Positions 15,933-24,889 of a stretch of DNA of 64,000 nucleotides are shown one piece after another. Source of the DNA: Bacteroidia bacterium (GTDB lineage: Bacteria > Bacteroidota > Bacteroidia > Flavobacteriales > Flavobacteriaceae). The first letter of the stretch is position 1; the number at the start of each line of letters is the position of its first letter. Location of the stretch: contig JAUIAY010000001.1 in assembly GCA_030425285.1 (NCBI GenBank), positions 668,963 through 732,962 on the forward strand. The letters are read 5' to 3'. Under the pieces are notes generated by a model that did no database searches, was not told where the DNA came from, and was given only the letters and a program-made list of their open reading frames with translations. Both the position numbers and the translations under genes were made by a program.

Positions 15933-17105
15933 ATGGCTTGTGGAACGTGTGCAACGGGGAAAGATGGTCAGCCCAAAGGATGTAAGAATAATGGAACATG
16001 TGGAACGGATAGTTGCAACAAACTAACTGTTTTTGATTGGTTGGCAAATATGTCATTGCCTGATGGAGCCGAACCTTTTAATTGGGTTGAGGTTCGTTTT
16101 AAAAATGGTAGAAAGCACTATTATAGCAATACTGAAAATCTCACATTAAGCATTGGCGATGTCGTAGCGACACAAGCGGAATATGGTCATGATGTTGGTA
16201 TGGTTACTTTAACAGGCGAATTGGTGCGTGTTCAAATGAAGCGCAAAAAAATCTCTGAAAAAGACCCTGAAGCCTTCAAGATTTACCGTAAAGCTTCGCA
16301 AAAGGATATCAATATTTGGTCTGAAGCAAGGGATCGCGAAGAGCCTATGAAGGTTAAAGCGAGACAGTTTGCCATTGACCTAAAACTCCAGATGAAGATT
16401 TCAGACATTGAATTTCAGGGAGATGCCAGCAAGGCTACATTCTACTATACTGCTGAAGATAGAGTGGATTTCAGGGAGCTTATAAAATTATTTGCAAAAG
16501 AATTTAAGACCCGTATCGAAATGCGTCAAGTAGGATTCCGACAAGAAGCATCTAGATTGGGTGGTATTGGTTCTTGTGGTCGTGAACTATGCTGCTCAAC
16601 CTGGCTTACAGATTTTCGTTCAGTCAGTACTTCAGCGGCTAGGTATCAGCAACTATCACTAAATCCATTGAAGTTGGCTGGGCAATGTGGAAAGTTAAAA
16701 TGCTGCTTGAATTACGAATTAGACACTTATTTAGATGCACTCAAGGACTTTCCTAAAACAGATGTTAAACTTCAAACTGAAAAAGGAGTTGCTGTATGTC
16801 AAAAAACAGATATTTTTAAAGGCCACATGTGGTATGCCTATGAAGGCGAATGGATGAATTGGCATAAAATAACTACCGATCAAGCCAATGAAATTATAGG
16901 CTTAAACAAACAAAAAAAGAAGGTAGCAAGTCTTGAGGAATATGCATCAGATTTGATAGAAAATACTAAAACCGAATTTGAAAACGTTGTTGGTCAAGAC
17001 AGTTTAACAAGGTTTGATAGTCCAAAACGCCGAAATAAACGTAAAAATAATAGAGGCAACAAAAGAAGGCGTAAACCTCAAAGCAAAAAAAACAATGCGA
17101 AATAG
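15933..17105 (+). CDS. PSP1 domain protein, RicT/YaaT-like
   Basis: 390 residues. A short Cys-rich N-terminus (CGTCATGKDG, then CKNNGTCGTDSC) is followed by the PSP1 core with GSCGRELCCSTWL and AGQCGKLKCCLNYELDTYLD. The C-terminal 40 residues are Lys/Arg/Asn-rich and may bind RNA. In Bacillus, RicT is part of the RicAFT Fe-S complex that controls RNase Y-dependent mRNA maturation; whether that applies here is unknown. Its stop overlaps the gldH start by 11 bases, and PBP1A follows, so it belongs to an envelope/motility operon. Confidence 0.85.
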   Translation: MACGTCATGKDGQPKGCKNNGTCGTDSCNKLTVFDWLANMSLPDGAEPFNWVEVRFKNGRKHYYSNTENLTLSIGDVVATQAEYGHDVGMVTLTGELVRVQMKRKKISEKDPEAFKIYRKASQKDINIWSEARDREEPMKVKARQFAIDLKLQMKISDIEFQGDASKATFYYTAEDRVDFRELIKLFAKEFKTRIEMRQVGFRQEASRLGGIGSCGRELCCSTWLTDFRSVSTSAARYQQLSLNPLKLAGQCGKLKCCLNYELDTYLDALKDFPKTDVKLQTEKGVAVCQKTDIFKGHMWYAYEGEWMNWHKITTDQANEIIGLNKQKKKVASLEEYASDLIENTKTEFENVVGQDSLTRFDSPKRRNKRKNNRGNKRRRKPQSKKNNAK

Positions 17106-17583
17106 TATCATATTTGGTTTTATATGTCTTTTGGTCGTGCTTTCCTGTGATTCTAATCAGATTTATGATGTATATAGGTCCATGCCCAACGAATGGCATA
17201 AGGATTCTGTTGTGAGTTTTAAAATAAACCCTCCAGATTCCGTAAAACCGTATAATTTGTTTGTTAATTTACGTAACACCAACGATTATAAGTACAGCAA
17301 TTTATACCTGATAGTTGAAATGAATTTTCCGCACGGAAAAATAATTAAGGATACTTTGCAGTATAAAATGGCAAAACCTAATGGCGAGTTATTAGGCACA
17401 GGATTTACCGATGTAAAGGAAAATAAATTGTGGTATAAAGAAGGTGTTGTTTTTAACGAATCAGGCGAATACACTATTAACATTCAACATGCCATGCGCG
17501 AAAATGGTAAAGTAAGTGGCGTTGTTAATTTGCAAGGTGTTACAGACGTTGGCTTTAGAATTGAAAAACCATTAGAGCAATAA
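17095..17583 (+). CDS. gldH: Gliding motility lipoprotein GldH
   Basis: 162 residues from the ATG at 17095. Upstream in-frame Met codons lie inside the PSP1 gene and give no signal peptide, so this start is chosen. The signal peptide ends in VVLSC with lipidated Cys at residue 18. The mature sequence (YDVYRSMPNEWHKDSVVSF, then the IKDTLQYKMAKPNGELLGTG region) is typical GldH. GldH is needed for gliding and associated chitin use in Flavobacterium johnsoniae. It sits between the RicT-like gene and PBP1A, three bases from the latter. Confidence 0.92.
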   Translation: MRNSIIFGFICLLVVLSCDSNQIYDVYRSMPNEWHKDSVVSFKINPPDSVKPYNLFVNLRNTNDYKYSNLYLIVEMNFPHGKIIKDTLQYKMAKPNGELLGTGFTDVKENKLWYKEGVVFNESGEYTINIQHAMRENGKVSGVVNLQGVTDVGFRIEKPLEQ

Positions 17584-17586
17584 CAT

Positions 17587-19911
17587 ATGGCGAAAAAGAA
17601 AAAAGCAAATCAAACACAAGATTTTCAAACCTATGTAAGATGGTTTTGGAAATTATTCCTTTCGGGAATTTTATGTGTGGTATTAATATTTCTATTGGCA
17701 TCTTGGGGTGTTTTTGGAGAATTACCTGATTATACGGTGTTAGAAAACCCCAAAACCAATTTAGCTACCGAAATTATTTCTTCTGATGGAAAAACGCTCG
17801 GTAAATTTTATTTTAATGATAACCGAACTCCTGTAAGTTATGATGAACTGCCGCAGCATTTGGTTGATGCGCTAATAGCTACCGAAGACGCTCGTTTTCA
17901 TGAGCATTCGGGAATAGATGCAAGAGGGACACTTCGAGCATTTTTCTTTTTAGGTAATAGAGGAGGTGCCAGTACTATTTCTCAACAGCTGGCCAGACAA
18001 TTATTTGTTGGTGTTGCTTCTCCCAATACAATTAGCAGATTAACGCAAAAAATAAAAGAATGGATTATTGCTATACGTTTGGAAAGACAATATACCAAAG
18101 AGGAAATTATAGCTATGTATTTCAATATCTATGATTTTGGAAATAATGCAGATGGTATCCGTTCAGCTGCCAGTATTTATTTTAATAAGGAACCTAATGA
18201 ATTGGACATTAAGGAATCGGCCATGCTGGTCGGTATGTTCAAGAATTCATCATTATATAACCCAAGAGAGCATCGTAATCCTGTTGGCACAAGAAACCGA
18301 CGAAATGTAGTGCTATCTCAAATGGAGAAGTACGATTACATAAGTGAAGCAACCAAGGATTCGCTTCAGGCTTTGGAATTGGGTTTGCGTTATACACCAC
18401 AATCACATAGAGACGGCATTGCCACTTATTTTAGAGCCTATTTAGATGGCTTTATGAAAGATTGGATCAAGAACAACCCAAAACCAGATGGTGAAAAGTA
18501 CAATTTGTATGGAGACGGCTTAAAAGTCTATACAACCATCGACTCGCGTATGCAACAATACGCCGAAGATGCAGTACAGCAGCACATGCCGCGTTTGCAA
18601 GCAGAGTTCGACCACCAGAATACACCAGACAGAAATCCAACTGCGCCATTTTTGGAATTAAGCAAAACACAAATAGAAGACTTAATGAAACGTGGTATGC
18701 GTCAATCAGAACGTTGGCGTGTTATGAAAACACAAGGAAAATCGGACAAGGAAATTATAGCTTCGTTCGATAAGCCAACCAACATGACTATTTTTTCATG
18801 GAAAGGCGAGATAGATACTATCATGAAGCCTATGGATTCTATGCGCTATTATAAATCGTTTTTGCATCCTGGCATGATGTCCATGGATCCCCAAACCGGT
18901 CATGTTAAGGCTTGGGTTGGTGGTATGAATTATAAGCATTTTCAGTACGACCATGTCAATCAAGGAAAGCGCCAAGTTGGTTCAACATTTAAACCTTTTT
19001 TATATGCCACGGCTATAGATCAATTACATCTGTCTCCTTGTTATAAAATGCCACGTTCTCAAATCACTATTGAGGCGGGAAAACATGGAACTTTGGAACC
19101 TTGGACACCTTCAAATGACGACGGCAATTATGGTGGAGAGCTAACATTACAAGCGGCTTTGGCCAATTCTGTTAATACTATTTCGGCGCGATTAATGGAT
19201 AAGGTTGGGCCACAACCAGTTATTGATTTAGTTGAAAAGCTAGGTGTTGAATCTAATATTCCGGCTGTACCATCTATTGCATTGGGAACAGCAGATTTAA
19301 ATGTTTATGAAATGGTTGCAGCCTATGCGTCATTTGCCAACAAAGGGGTTTACACAAAACCGGTTATGGTGACACACATTGAAGACAAAAATGGTACTAT
19401 CCTTTATCAATTCACACCAGAATCTCGTGATGTCATCAGTGAAGAAACAGCTTACGTGACGGTTAAACTCATGGAGGGTGTTACCGAATATGGTTCTGGT
19501 GCGAGATTAAGACGTTCATGGATGCCGAAAAGTGGTGTATATACCAAAATAATAACAGGCTATCCTTATGAGTTCAAAAATCCCATAGCTGGTAAAACGG
19601 GAACTACGCAAAATCAGAGTGATGGTTGGTTTATGGGCATGGTCCCTAACTTGGTAACTGGTGTTTGGGTAGGAGCAGAAGATCGTGCAGCGCATTTTAA
19701 AAGTATAACTTATGGTCAGGGTGCGGCAATGGCATTACCTATTTGGGGGCTTTATATGAAGGCTTGTTATGAAGACGAAACATTGGACGTTTCCAAAGAT
19801 AGTTTTGAAAAACCAAAAGAGCTAACCATAGAGGTAGATTGCGAAATATATGAGCAGGAAACCAATGACGCCTTACCCGGTGAAGAGGTTCCTGATGAAT
19901 TGGATTTCTAG
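17587..19911 (+). CDS. Class A penicillin-binding protein 1A
   Basis: 774 residues. Polymerises and cross-links peptidoglycan at the inner membrane. A transmembrane helix lies at about 25-47. The GT51 glycosyltransferase domain (about 60-245) contains ATEDARFHEHSGIDARG with the catalytic Glu and GGASTISQQLARQLF. The transpeptidase domain (about 420-740) has the STFK serine at residue 466, an SVN motif and KTGTTQ. The C-terminus is a short acidic tail. It is the last gene of the operon after gldH and is followed by a terminator. Confidence 0.95.
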   Translation: MAKKKKANQTQDFQTYVRWFWKLFLSGILCVVLIFLLASWGVFGELPDYTVLENPKTNLATEIISSDGKTLGKFYFNDNRTPVSYDELPQHLVDALIATEDARFHEHSGIDARGTLRAFFFLGNRGGASTISQQLARQLFVGVASPNTISRLTQKIKEWIIAIRLERQYTKEEIIAMYFNIYDFGNNADGIRSAASIYFNKEPNELDIKESAMLVGMFKNSSLYNPREHRNPVGTRNRRNVVLSQMEKYDYISEATKDSLQALELGLRYTPQSHRDGIATYFRAYLDGFMKDWIKNNPKPDGEKYNLYGDGLKVYTTIDSRMQQYAEDAVQQHMPRLQAEFDHQNTPDRNPTAPFLELSKTQIEDLMKRGMRQSERWRVMKTQGKSDKEIIASFDKPTNMTIFSWKGEIDTIMKPMDSMRYYKSFLHPGMMSMDPQTGHVKAWVGGMNYKHFQYDHVNQGKRQVGSTFKPFLYATAIDQLHLSPCYKMPRSQITIEAGKHGTLEPWTPSNDDGNYGGELTLQAALANSVNTISARLMDKVGPQPVIDLVEKLGVESNIPAVPSIALGTADLNVYEMVAAYASFANKGVYTKPVMVTHIEDKNGTILYQFTPESRDVISEETAYVTVKLMEGVTEYGSGARLRRSWMPKSGVYTKIITGYPYEFKNPIAGKTGTTQNQSDGWFMGMVPNLVTGVWVGAEDRAAHFKSITYGQGAAMALPIWGLYMKACYEDETLDVSKDSFEKPKELTIEVDCEIYEQETNDALPGEEVPDELDF

Positions 19912-19931
19912 AAAATATTGTTTAAAAAAAC

Positions 19932-19961
19932 CAAAGCCATTCACTTCCGAATGGCTTTTTT
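19932..19961 (+). terminator. Terminator after PBP1A
   Basis: Stem AAAGCCATTC / GAATGGCTTT with a six-base loop and a following T-run, 22 bases past the stop. Confidence 0.85.
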
Positions 19962-19995
19962 ATTTTGTATTTTCCCGCAGCAAAAAATATAAACA

Positions 19996-20697
19996 ATGAT
20001 TAATAAACAAGTCTCGGGTGTGCAAGAAGCCATAACAGGTGTTTCTGATAACATGACCTGTATGTTTGGAGGTTTTGGATTAAGTGGTATCCCTGAAAAT
20101 GCTATTGCAGCCTTGGTAGAATCTGGCGTAAAAGGTTTAACCTGCATCTCGAATAATGCTGGTGTAGACGATTTTGGTTTAGGCTTATTATTACAGCAAC
20201 ATCAAATCAAAAAAATGGTGTCTTCGTATGTAGGAGAAAATGATGAATTTGAACGTCAAATGCTAAGTGGCGAATTGGATGTAGAGCTTATTCCGCAAGG
20301 AACCTTGGCAGAACGTTGTAGAGCTGCTCAAGCTGGATTTCCAGCTGTTTATACGCCAGCGGGCTATGGAACAGAGGTAGCCGAAGGTAAGGAAACTCGT
20401 GAGTTTGATGGTAAGATGTATGTTTTGGAGCATGCTTTTAAAGCTGATTTTGCCTTTGTTAAAGCTTGGAAAGGTGATGCTGCTGGGAATTTAATTTTTA
20501 AGGGAACAGCGAGAAACTTTAATCCTAACATGTGTGGTGCTGCTAAAATTACAGTTGCTGAGGTTGAGGAGTTAGTGCCTATTGGAGAATTGGATCCCAA
20601 TCAAATACACATACCAGGGATATTTGTACAACGTATTTTTCAAGGTGAAAAGTATGAGAAACGTATTGAACAACGAACAGTAAGAAAAAGAGAGTAG
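19996..20697 (+). CDS. 3-oxoacid CoA-transferase subunit A
   Basis: 233 residues. The alpha subunit of a family I CoA transferase (SCOT/AtoD type), which moves CoA between succinyl-CoA and acetoacetate or similar acids. Signature [13 protein letters not shown] near the N-terminus, then [17 protein letters not shown] and the [20 protein letters not shown] region. The beta subunit starts two bases after the stop, so the pair forms one operon and one enzyme. The exact acid substrate is not readable from sequence. Confidence 0.93.
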   Translation: MINKQVSGVQEAITGVSDNMTCMFGGFGLSGIPENAIAALVESGVKGLTCISNNAGVDDFGLGLLLQQHQIKKMVSSYVGENDEFERQMLSGELDVELIPQGTLAERCRAAQAGFPAVYTPAGYGTEVAEGKETREFDGKMYVLEHAFKADFAFVKAWKGDAAGNLIFKGTARNFNPNMCGAAKITVAEVEELVPIGELDPNQIHIPGIFVQRIFQGEKYEKRIEQRTVRKRE

Positions 20698-20699
20698 TT

Positions 20700-21356
20700 A
20701 TGGCTTTAGATAAAAATGGAATCGCTAAACGTATAGCAAAAGAAGTTCAAGACGGTTACTACGTAAATTTAGGAATAGGTATTCCTACATTAGTTGCTAA
20801 TTATGTTAGAGATGATATAGAAGTGGAATTTCAAAGCGAAAATGGTGTTTTGGGAATGGGCCCTTTCCCTTTTGAAGGTGAAGAAGACGCCGATGTCATC
20901 AACGCAGGAAAACAAACCATAACAACTTTGCCAGGGGCTAGCTTTTTTGATTCGGCTATGAGTTTCTCTATGATTAGAGGGCAGCATGTACACCTTACTA
21001 TATTAGGAGCTATGGAGGTTGCAGAAAATGGTGATATAGCCAATTGGAAGATACCAGGACGCATGGTGAAAGGTATGGGTGGTGCTATGGATTTGGTAGC
21101 CAGTGCTGAAAATATTATTGTTGCTATGATGCACACAAATAAAGCCGGTGAATCTAAATTATTGAAGCGTTGTAGCTTACCATTAACAGGCGTTGGTTGT
21201 GTTAAAAAGATTGTGACCAATCTAGCCGTACTTGAAGTAACCGACAATGGATTCAAGTTGTTGGAGCGTGCGCCAGGTGTATCGGTTGAAGATATTCAAA
21301 ACGCAACAGAAGGTACTTTGATAGTTGAAGGAGATATCCCTGAAATGGCTATTTAA
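20700..21356 (+). CDS. 3-oxoacid CoA-transferase subunit B
   Basis: 218 residues. Beta subunit carrying the catalytic Glu in QSENGVLGMGP. Further family segments are YYVNLGIGIPTLVANY, GGAMDLVASA and the LPLTGVGCVKKIVTNLAVLE stretch. The last eight bases overlap the convergent barrel gene. Together with subunit A it would support ketone-body or branched-chain acid degradation. It acts in the cytosol. Confidence 0.93.
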   Translation: MALDKNGIAKRIAKEVQDGYYVNLGIGIPTLVANYVRDDIEVEFQSENGVLGMGPFPFEGEEDADVINAGKQTITTLPGASFFDSAMSFSMIRGQHVHLTILGAMEVAENGDIANWKIPGRMVKGMGGAMDLVASAENIIVAMMHTNKAGESKLLKRCSLPLTGVGCVKKIVTNLAVLEVTDNGFKLLERAPGVSVEDIQNATEGTLIVEGDIPEMAI

Positions 21357-21987
21357 TAACCCAGTTTTTTCCTATTGAGACTATAAGTCCTAATTGAATT
21401 TGAGTTTGGTTGATTTTATTAAAATAATCTTCCCAATCTTTGTTTGTATTCACGTTAAATCGGATGTTATTATAATTAAAGCCAGTAAAAAGTGAGATAT
21501 TAGGGCTGATTTTAAAAGTTAAATTGAAACCAGCATATAAGTTCATTCCATAAAAACTATCGTTATCTGAATCATCATATTTTTGGCGAATTTTAGTGGC
21601 ACCTGAACCAATGAAGGGTTCTATAGACCAGTATTTAGACACATCCCATTGGTATTGGATTTTTCCATAAACAGAAGTGTAAAAGGTATAGCCAATGTTT
21701 CCTATTGTTGCCGAATTTATAACATTATAATTATGATATTCCCATCCAATTCCAAATTTAAAATTCTGATACTTCAGCAAGTTCAGTTGTAATCCAATAC
21801 CAACGAAGCTTGCATTGTGCCCATCGGATAGAAAATTGTCACCATGGTTTATGTGATGGTTGGCATATAAATAGAATTGGGGTTTAAAAGAAAAACTTTT
21901 GGTGTTTTCTGAATCACTATTTTCTTCATTTTGCGCAAGTAGAAAACACGGCAAAACCATCACAAGGAACAATACTATTTTTTTCAC
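21349..21987 (-). CDS. Outer-membrane beta-barrel protein
   Basis: 212 residues. The signal peptide is at about 1-18 (VLPCFLLAQ). The rest is alternating amphipathic strands rich in aromatic residues (for example FGIGWEYHNYNVINS and WSIEPFIGSGATKIRQ), typical of an 8-stranded OmpW/OprF-like barrel. No binding site is recognisable. It starts two bases after the stop of the lipoprotein gene upstream, so the two are cotranscribed and may work together at the outer membrane. Confidence 0.75.
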   Translation of the reverse strand: MKKIVLFLVMVLPCFLLAQNEENSDSENTKSFSFKPQFYLYANHHINHGDNFLSDGHNASFVGIGLQLNLLKYQNFKFGIGWEYHNYNVINSATIGNIGYTFYTSVYGKIQYQWDVSKYWSIEPFIGSGATKIRQKYDDSDNDSFYGMNLYAGFNLTFKISPNISLFTGFNYNNIRFNVNTNKDWEDYFNKINQTQIQLGLIVSIGKNWVIK

Positions 21988-21989
21988 AG

Positions 21990-22640
21990 CTAATAATTTA
22001 TGGTGTATTCGGTTAAATCATTGGAATCAATCACTATGGTTTCATTAAAAACAGCAGTTTGTCCAGTATTACCGTTTCTTACTTCATAGTTTAAATTTAA
22101 AGTTTGATTTTTAGCAACGGGTTTGTGATAAGACTCAAAATAGTAAGGAGTATAGTTTTCTTCCTCTGGAGGATTTACCCAAATAATTTGGTCGGCAATT
22201 ATTCCTGTTAATTCAAGGGACGTAATGTTGTTTTCTAGGTTTATTTGGTCAAGTGTAATTACTAAATTAGAAATGTCATCAGCAGCCACGAGAGTTGTTT
22301 GACCTATGGTTACTTTATGATCTAAAAAATCAGTTTCAAAAATGTTTACATAGTCTACTTTACTAAAAATAGAACTTCCTTTTACCTTTATTTCAAAATC
22401 TGTTTCGTTTTTAGGCTTTGGAATTACTAGTTCGTAGTAACCATCAAAATTTGTTTCGGTATATCCAATAAAATCGGAATCATGGTCATTGTAAATCCAA
22501 ACTTCAACAGGAATATTTTCTATAGAGTTTCCATTTCTGTCCTGTACCTGACCCTCAAATACATATCTTGTAGAAACATCATATTGGATCTGGCAACTAT
22601 ACAGCAAGCCCAATATGAAAAAAGGGATAATTTTTTTCAT
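21990..22640 (-). CDS. Lipoprotein with carboxypeptidase-regulatory-like domain
   Basis: 216 residues. The signal peptide ends in LYSC with lipidated Cys at residue 16. Residues about 25-100 (VFEGQVQDRNGNSIENIPVE, then FDGYYELVIPKP) have the pattern of the CarboxypepD_reg / transthyretin-like beta-sandwich used in surface proteins of Bacteroidota. The C-terminal half is a second beta-rich domain of unknown type. It forms a two-gene unit with the following barrel protein. Confidence 0.72.
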   Translation of the reverse strand: MKKIIPFFILGLLYSCQIQYDVSTRYVFEGQVQDRNGNSIENIPVEVWIYNDHDSDFIGYTETNFDGYYELVIPKPKNETDFEIKVKGSSIFSKVDYVNIFETDFLDHKVTIGQTTLVAADDISNLVITLDQINLENNITSLELTGIIADQIIWVNPPEEENYTPYYFESYHKPVAKNQTLNLNYEVRNGNTGQTAVFNETIVIDSNDLTEYTINY

Positions 22641-23034
22641 TGCAATTTTTTATTAAATGTAAAAAATTGTTTTGACTAATAAAAATTGTAAGAAAAAAAC
22701 TTTAAAATTGTATTAAATGTTAAAAAACAATGCATTTCATCGAAAAATAATGCATTTAGACAGATTTATTCAAAATAAGTTTCATATTAGCAATCCCAAA
22801 TTTAATGAACTGATTAACCAACTTCTTTTGGAAACTTGAATTGTAATTTTCCCCATATCTATTATAATTTAAGCGAAAGAAAGAAACCCAAATCTACCAA
22901 AAACCTACTTTATGAATTTTGCCTCAAATCTACCTGAACAGCCTACTAGTTATGATATTGGATTGAGTGCTAAAATCCAAAAAACCAAACAATTCATTAA
23001 AAGCTTAATGTATTTGACAAAAAAGTTATTCATG
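22641..23034. other. Long AT-rich intergenic region
   Basis: About 390 bases between the lipoprotein gene (minus, starting at 22640) and the ABC ATPase gene (minus, ending at 23035). It contains short direct repeats (TATTAAATGT twice, AATGCATTT twice) at 22650-22760 and a 42-codon ORF on the plus strand at 22912-23040. No terminator hairpin or RNA gene was recognised. Confidence 0.4.
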
Positions 23035-23040
23035 CTATAA
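22912..23040 (+). CDS. Possible small hypothetical protein (42 residues)
   Basis: An ATG-to-TAA ORF starting MNFASNLPEQPTSYDIGLSA and ending in a basic, hydrophobic tail (YLTKKLFML). It overlaps the convergent ABC gene by six bases. Composition is protein-like and the surrounding region has no other gene, but I see no promoter match and no family. It may be a remnant of a larger gene or chance. Confidence 0.25.
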   Translation: MNFASNLPEQPTSYDIGLSAKIQKTKQFIKSLMYLTKKLFML

Positions 23041-24720
23041 TCCCTTTGGGATGGCATGAATAAGCTTTTTGGTATAATCTTTTTTGGGAGTATCGTAAAT
23101 GACATCGGCATCATCCATTTCCTCAATTTGACCGCTGTTCATAACAATTAAATTATCAGACATATATTTTACCACTGCCAAGTCATGGGAAATAAATATA
23201 TAAGTAAACCCATAGTTTTCCTTTAAATCATTCAGTAGATTTAAAACCTGCGCTTGCACCGAAATGTCCAAGGCAGAAACTGATTCGTCGCAAATAATCA
23301 ATTTAGGTTGTAATGCAATAGCTCTAGCAATTCCAATACGTTGCCTTTGTCCACCTGAAAACTCATGCGGATATCTATTGAAAACCGAAGAATCCAACCC
23401 TACTTTGTCGAGTAAATCATAAACTAGGGCTTCCCTTTCAGAGGTATTTTTGCCTATGCCATGAACCAGCATGGGTTCCATAATCGCTTTTCCAACAGGA
23501 ATTCGTGGATTTAGTGAAGCAAATGGATCTTGGAAAATAATTTGAATGTCTTTTCGCAACGCTCTTGTTGCAGTTTTGGATAGATTGCTAATATCATTCC
23601 CTTTATATAGAATAGTGCCTTTTGTGGCTTTGTCCAAAAGTAAAATGGCATTTGATAGCGTTGATTTACCACAACCAGATTCGCCAACAAGGCCCAAAGT
23701 TTCACCTTCATAAAGCTTAAAACTAACATTGTTTACGGCCTTAAAGGTTTCTGGTTTTGAAAACCAACCTGATTTGGAAATATATTCCTTTTCAAGATTT
23801 ATAACTTCCAGTAAGGGAGGCTTTGAGTACAATATCTGATGCGCGTTATGGCGTTCTTGTTTCGAAACGATGGCTTGGTTCACGGTATCGTTCATATAAT
23901 CACTTATGGTAGCCAATCGTTTATATCTTACCTCAAGATCTGGTCTTGAATTAACCAAAGCTTTGGTATAAGTATGTTTGGGAGATTTAAATATGTCCGA
24001 AACAAATCCTTGTTCAACAATATCACCTTGATACATAACCAAAACTCTATCTGAAATTTCAGATATAAGAGCCAAATCATGGGAAATAAAAATAATGCTC
24101 ATGCCCTCATCCTTTTGAAGCTGCTTCAATAGCAAAACAATATCTTTTTGAACAGTTACATCCAATGCAGTTGTGGGTTCATCGGCAATTAAAACCTTGG
24201 GTTTGCAAGCAATGGCCATGGCTATCATAACCCGCTGTTTTTGTCCACCAGATATTTCATGAGGATACGCTTTAAAAACACGTGAGGGATCTGGAAGTTT
24301 TACTTTTTCAAACAGTTGAAGGGTTTCATTTTTTGCTTCTTCTTTTGATAGCGAAGTATGTTGTAACAAGATTTCGGCAACCTGTTTTCCGCATCGCATT
24401 GAAGGGTTCAGGGAACTCATGGGCTCCTGAAAAATCATAGCGATGTCATTTCCACGTATGGCTTGAAGCTCTTTTAAGGATAACTTGGTCAAATCCTTCT
24501 TGTCAAAAAGAATGGTGCCTTGCGTGATTCGAGATATTTTTTTTGGGAGTAGTCCTAAAATAGCTAAAGAAGAAACTGATTTTCCAGAACCGGATTCTCC
24601 CACAATACCAAGAATTTCATTGGGATTTAAAAAGTAGGAAATATGGTGGATAATTTCTTTTTCAATGTTATTACTAAAAAAAGAAATAGATAAGTTTTTG
24701 ACAGTTAGAATTGGCTCCAT
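23035..24720 (-). CDS. Fused oligopeptide/dipeptide ABC transporter ATP-binding protein (DppD-DppF type)
   Basis: 561 residues with two complete ATPase domains. The first, about 1-260, has GESGSGKS, signature SGGQKQRV and Walker B VLIADEP. The second, about 305-555, has GESGCGKS, signature SGGQRQRI and Walker B LIICDES. Each domain is followed by the Opp/Dpp-type C-terminal extension ([24 protein letters not shown]). It energises uptake of peptides or nickel. No permease or binding-protein gene is adjacent, so it must work with subunits encoded elsewhere. This fused form is common in Bacteroidota. Confidence 0.92.
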   Translation of the reverse strand: MEPILTVKNLSISFFSNNIEKEIIHHISYFLNPNEILGIVGESGSGKSVSSLAILGLLPKKISRITQGTILFDKKDLTKLSLKELQAIRGNDIAMIFQEPMSSLNPSMRCGKQVAEILLQHTSLSKEEAKNETLQLFEKVKLPDPSRVFKAYPHEISGGQKQRVMIAMAIACKPKVLIADEPTTALDVTVQKDIVLLLKQLQKDEGMSIIFISHDLALISEISDRVLVMYQGDIVEQGFVSDIFKSPKHTYTKALVNSRPDLEVRYKRLATISDYMNDTVNQAIVSKQERHNAHQILYSKPPLLEVINLEKEYISKSGWFSKPETFKAVNNVSFKLYEGETLGLVGESGCGKSTLSNAILLLDKATKGTILYKGNDISNLSKTATRALRKDIQIIFQDPFASLNPRIPVGKAIMEPMLVHGIGKNTSEREALVYDLLDKVGLDSSVFNRYPHEFSGGQRQRIGIARAIALQPKLIICDESVSALDISVQAQVLNLLNDLKENYGFTYIFISHDLAVVKYMSDNLIVMNSGQIEEMDDADVIYDTPKKDYTKKLIHAIPKGL

Positions 24721-24889
24721 TTGTATAAGTAAATGTAGCCATTTTCACCATTTATTTTACGGTTTTTCCGTACTTATTTTTTTTTGATTGTTTTTCGTCG
24801 AAAACGATTTCGAATAATTTTCATATTAACAAAATATTAATATTTTCACCGCTAATTATTCACCAAAATTATTAAAATTTTAAACAAAC

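Noticed and set aside
22641-22911. Small RNA or riboswitch in the AT-rich gap
   Set aside because: No stable stem, no terminator and no known riboswitch core could be seen; only short AT-rich direct repeats.
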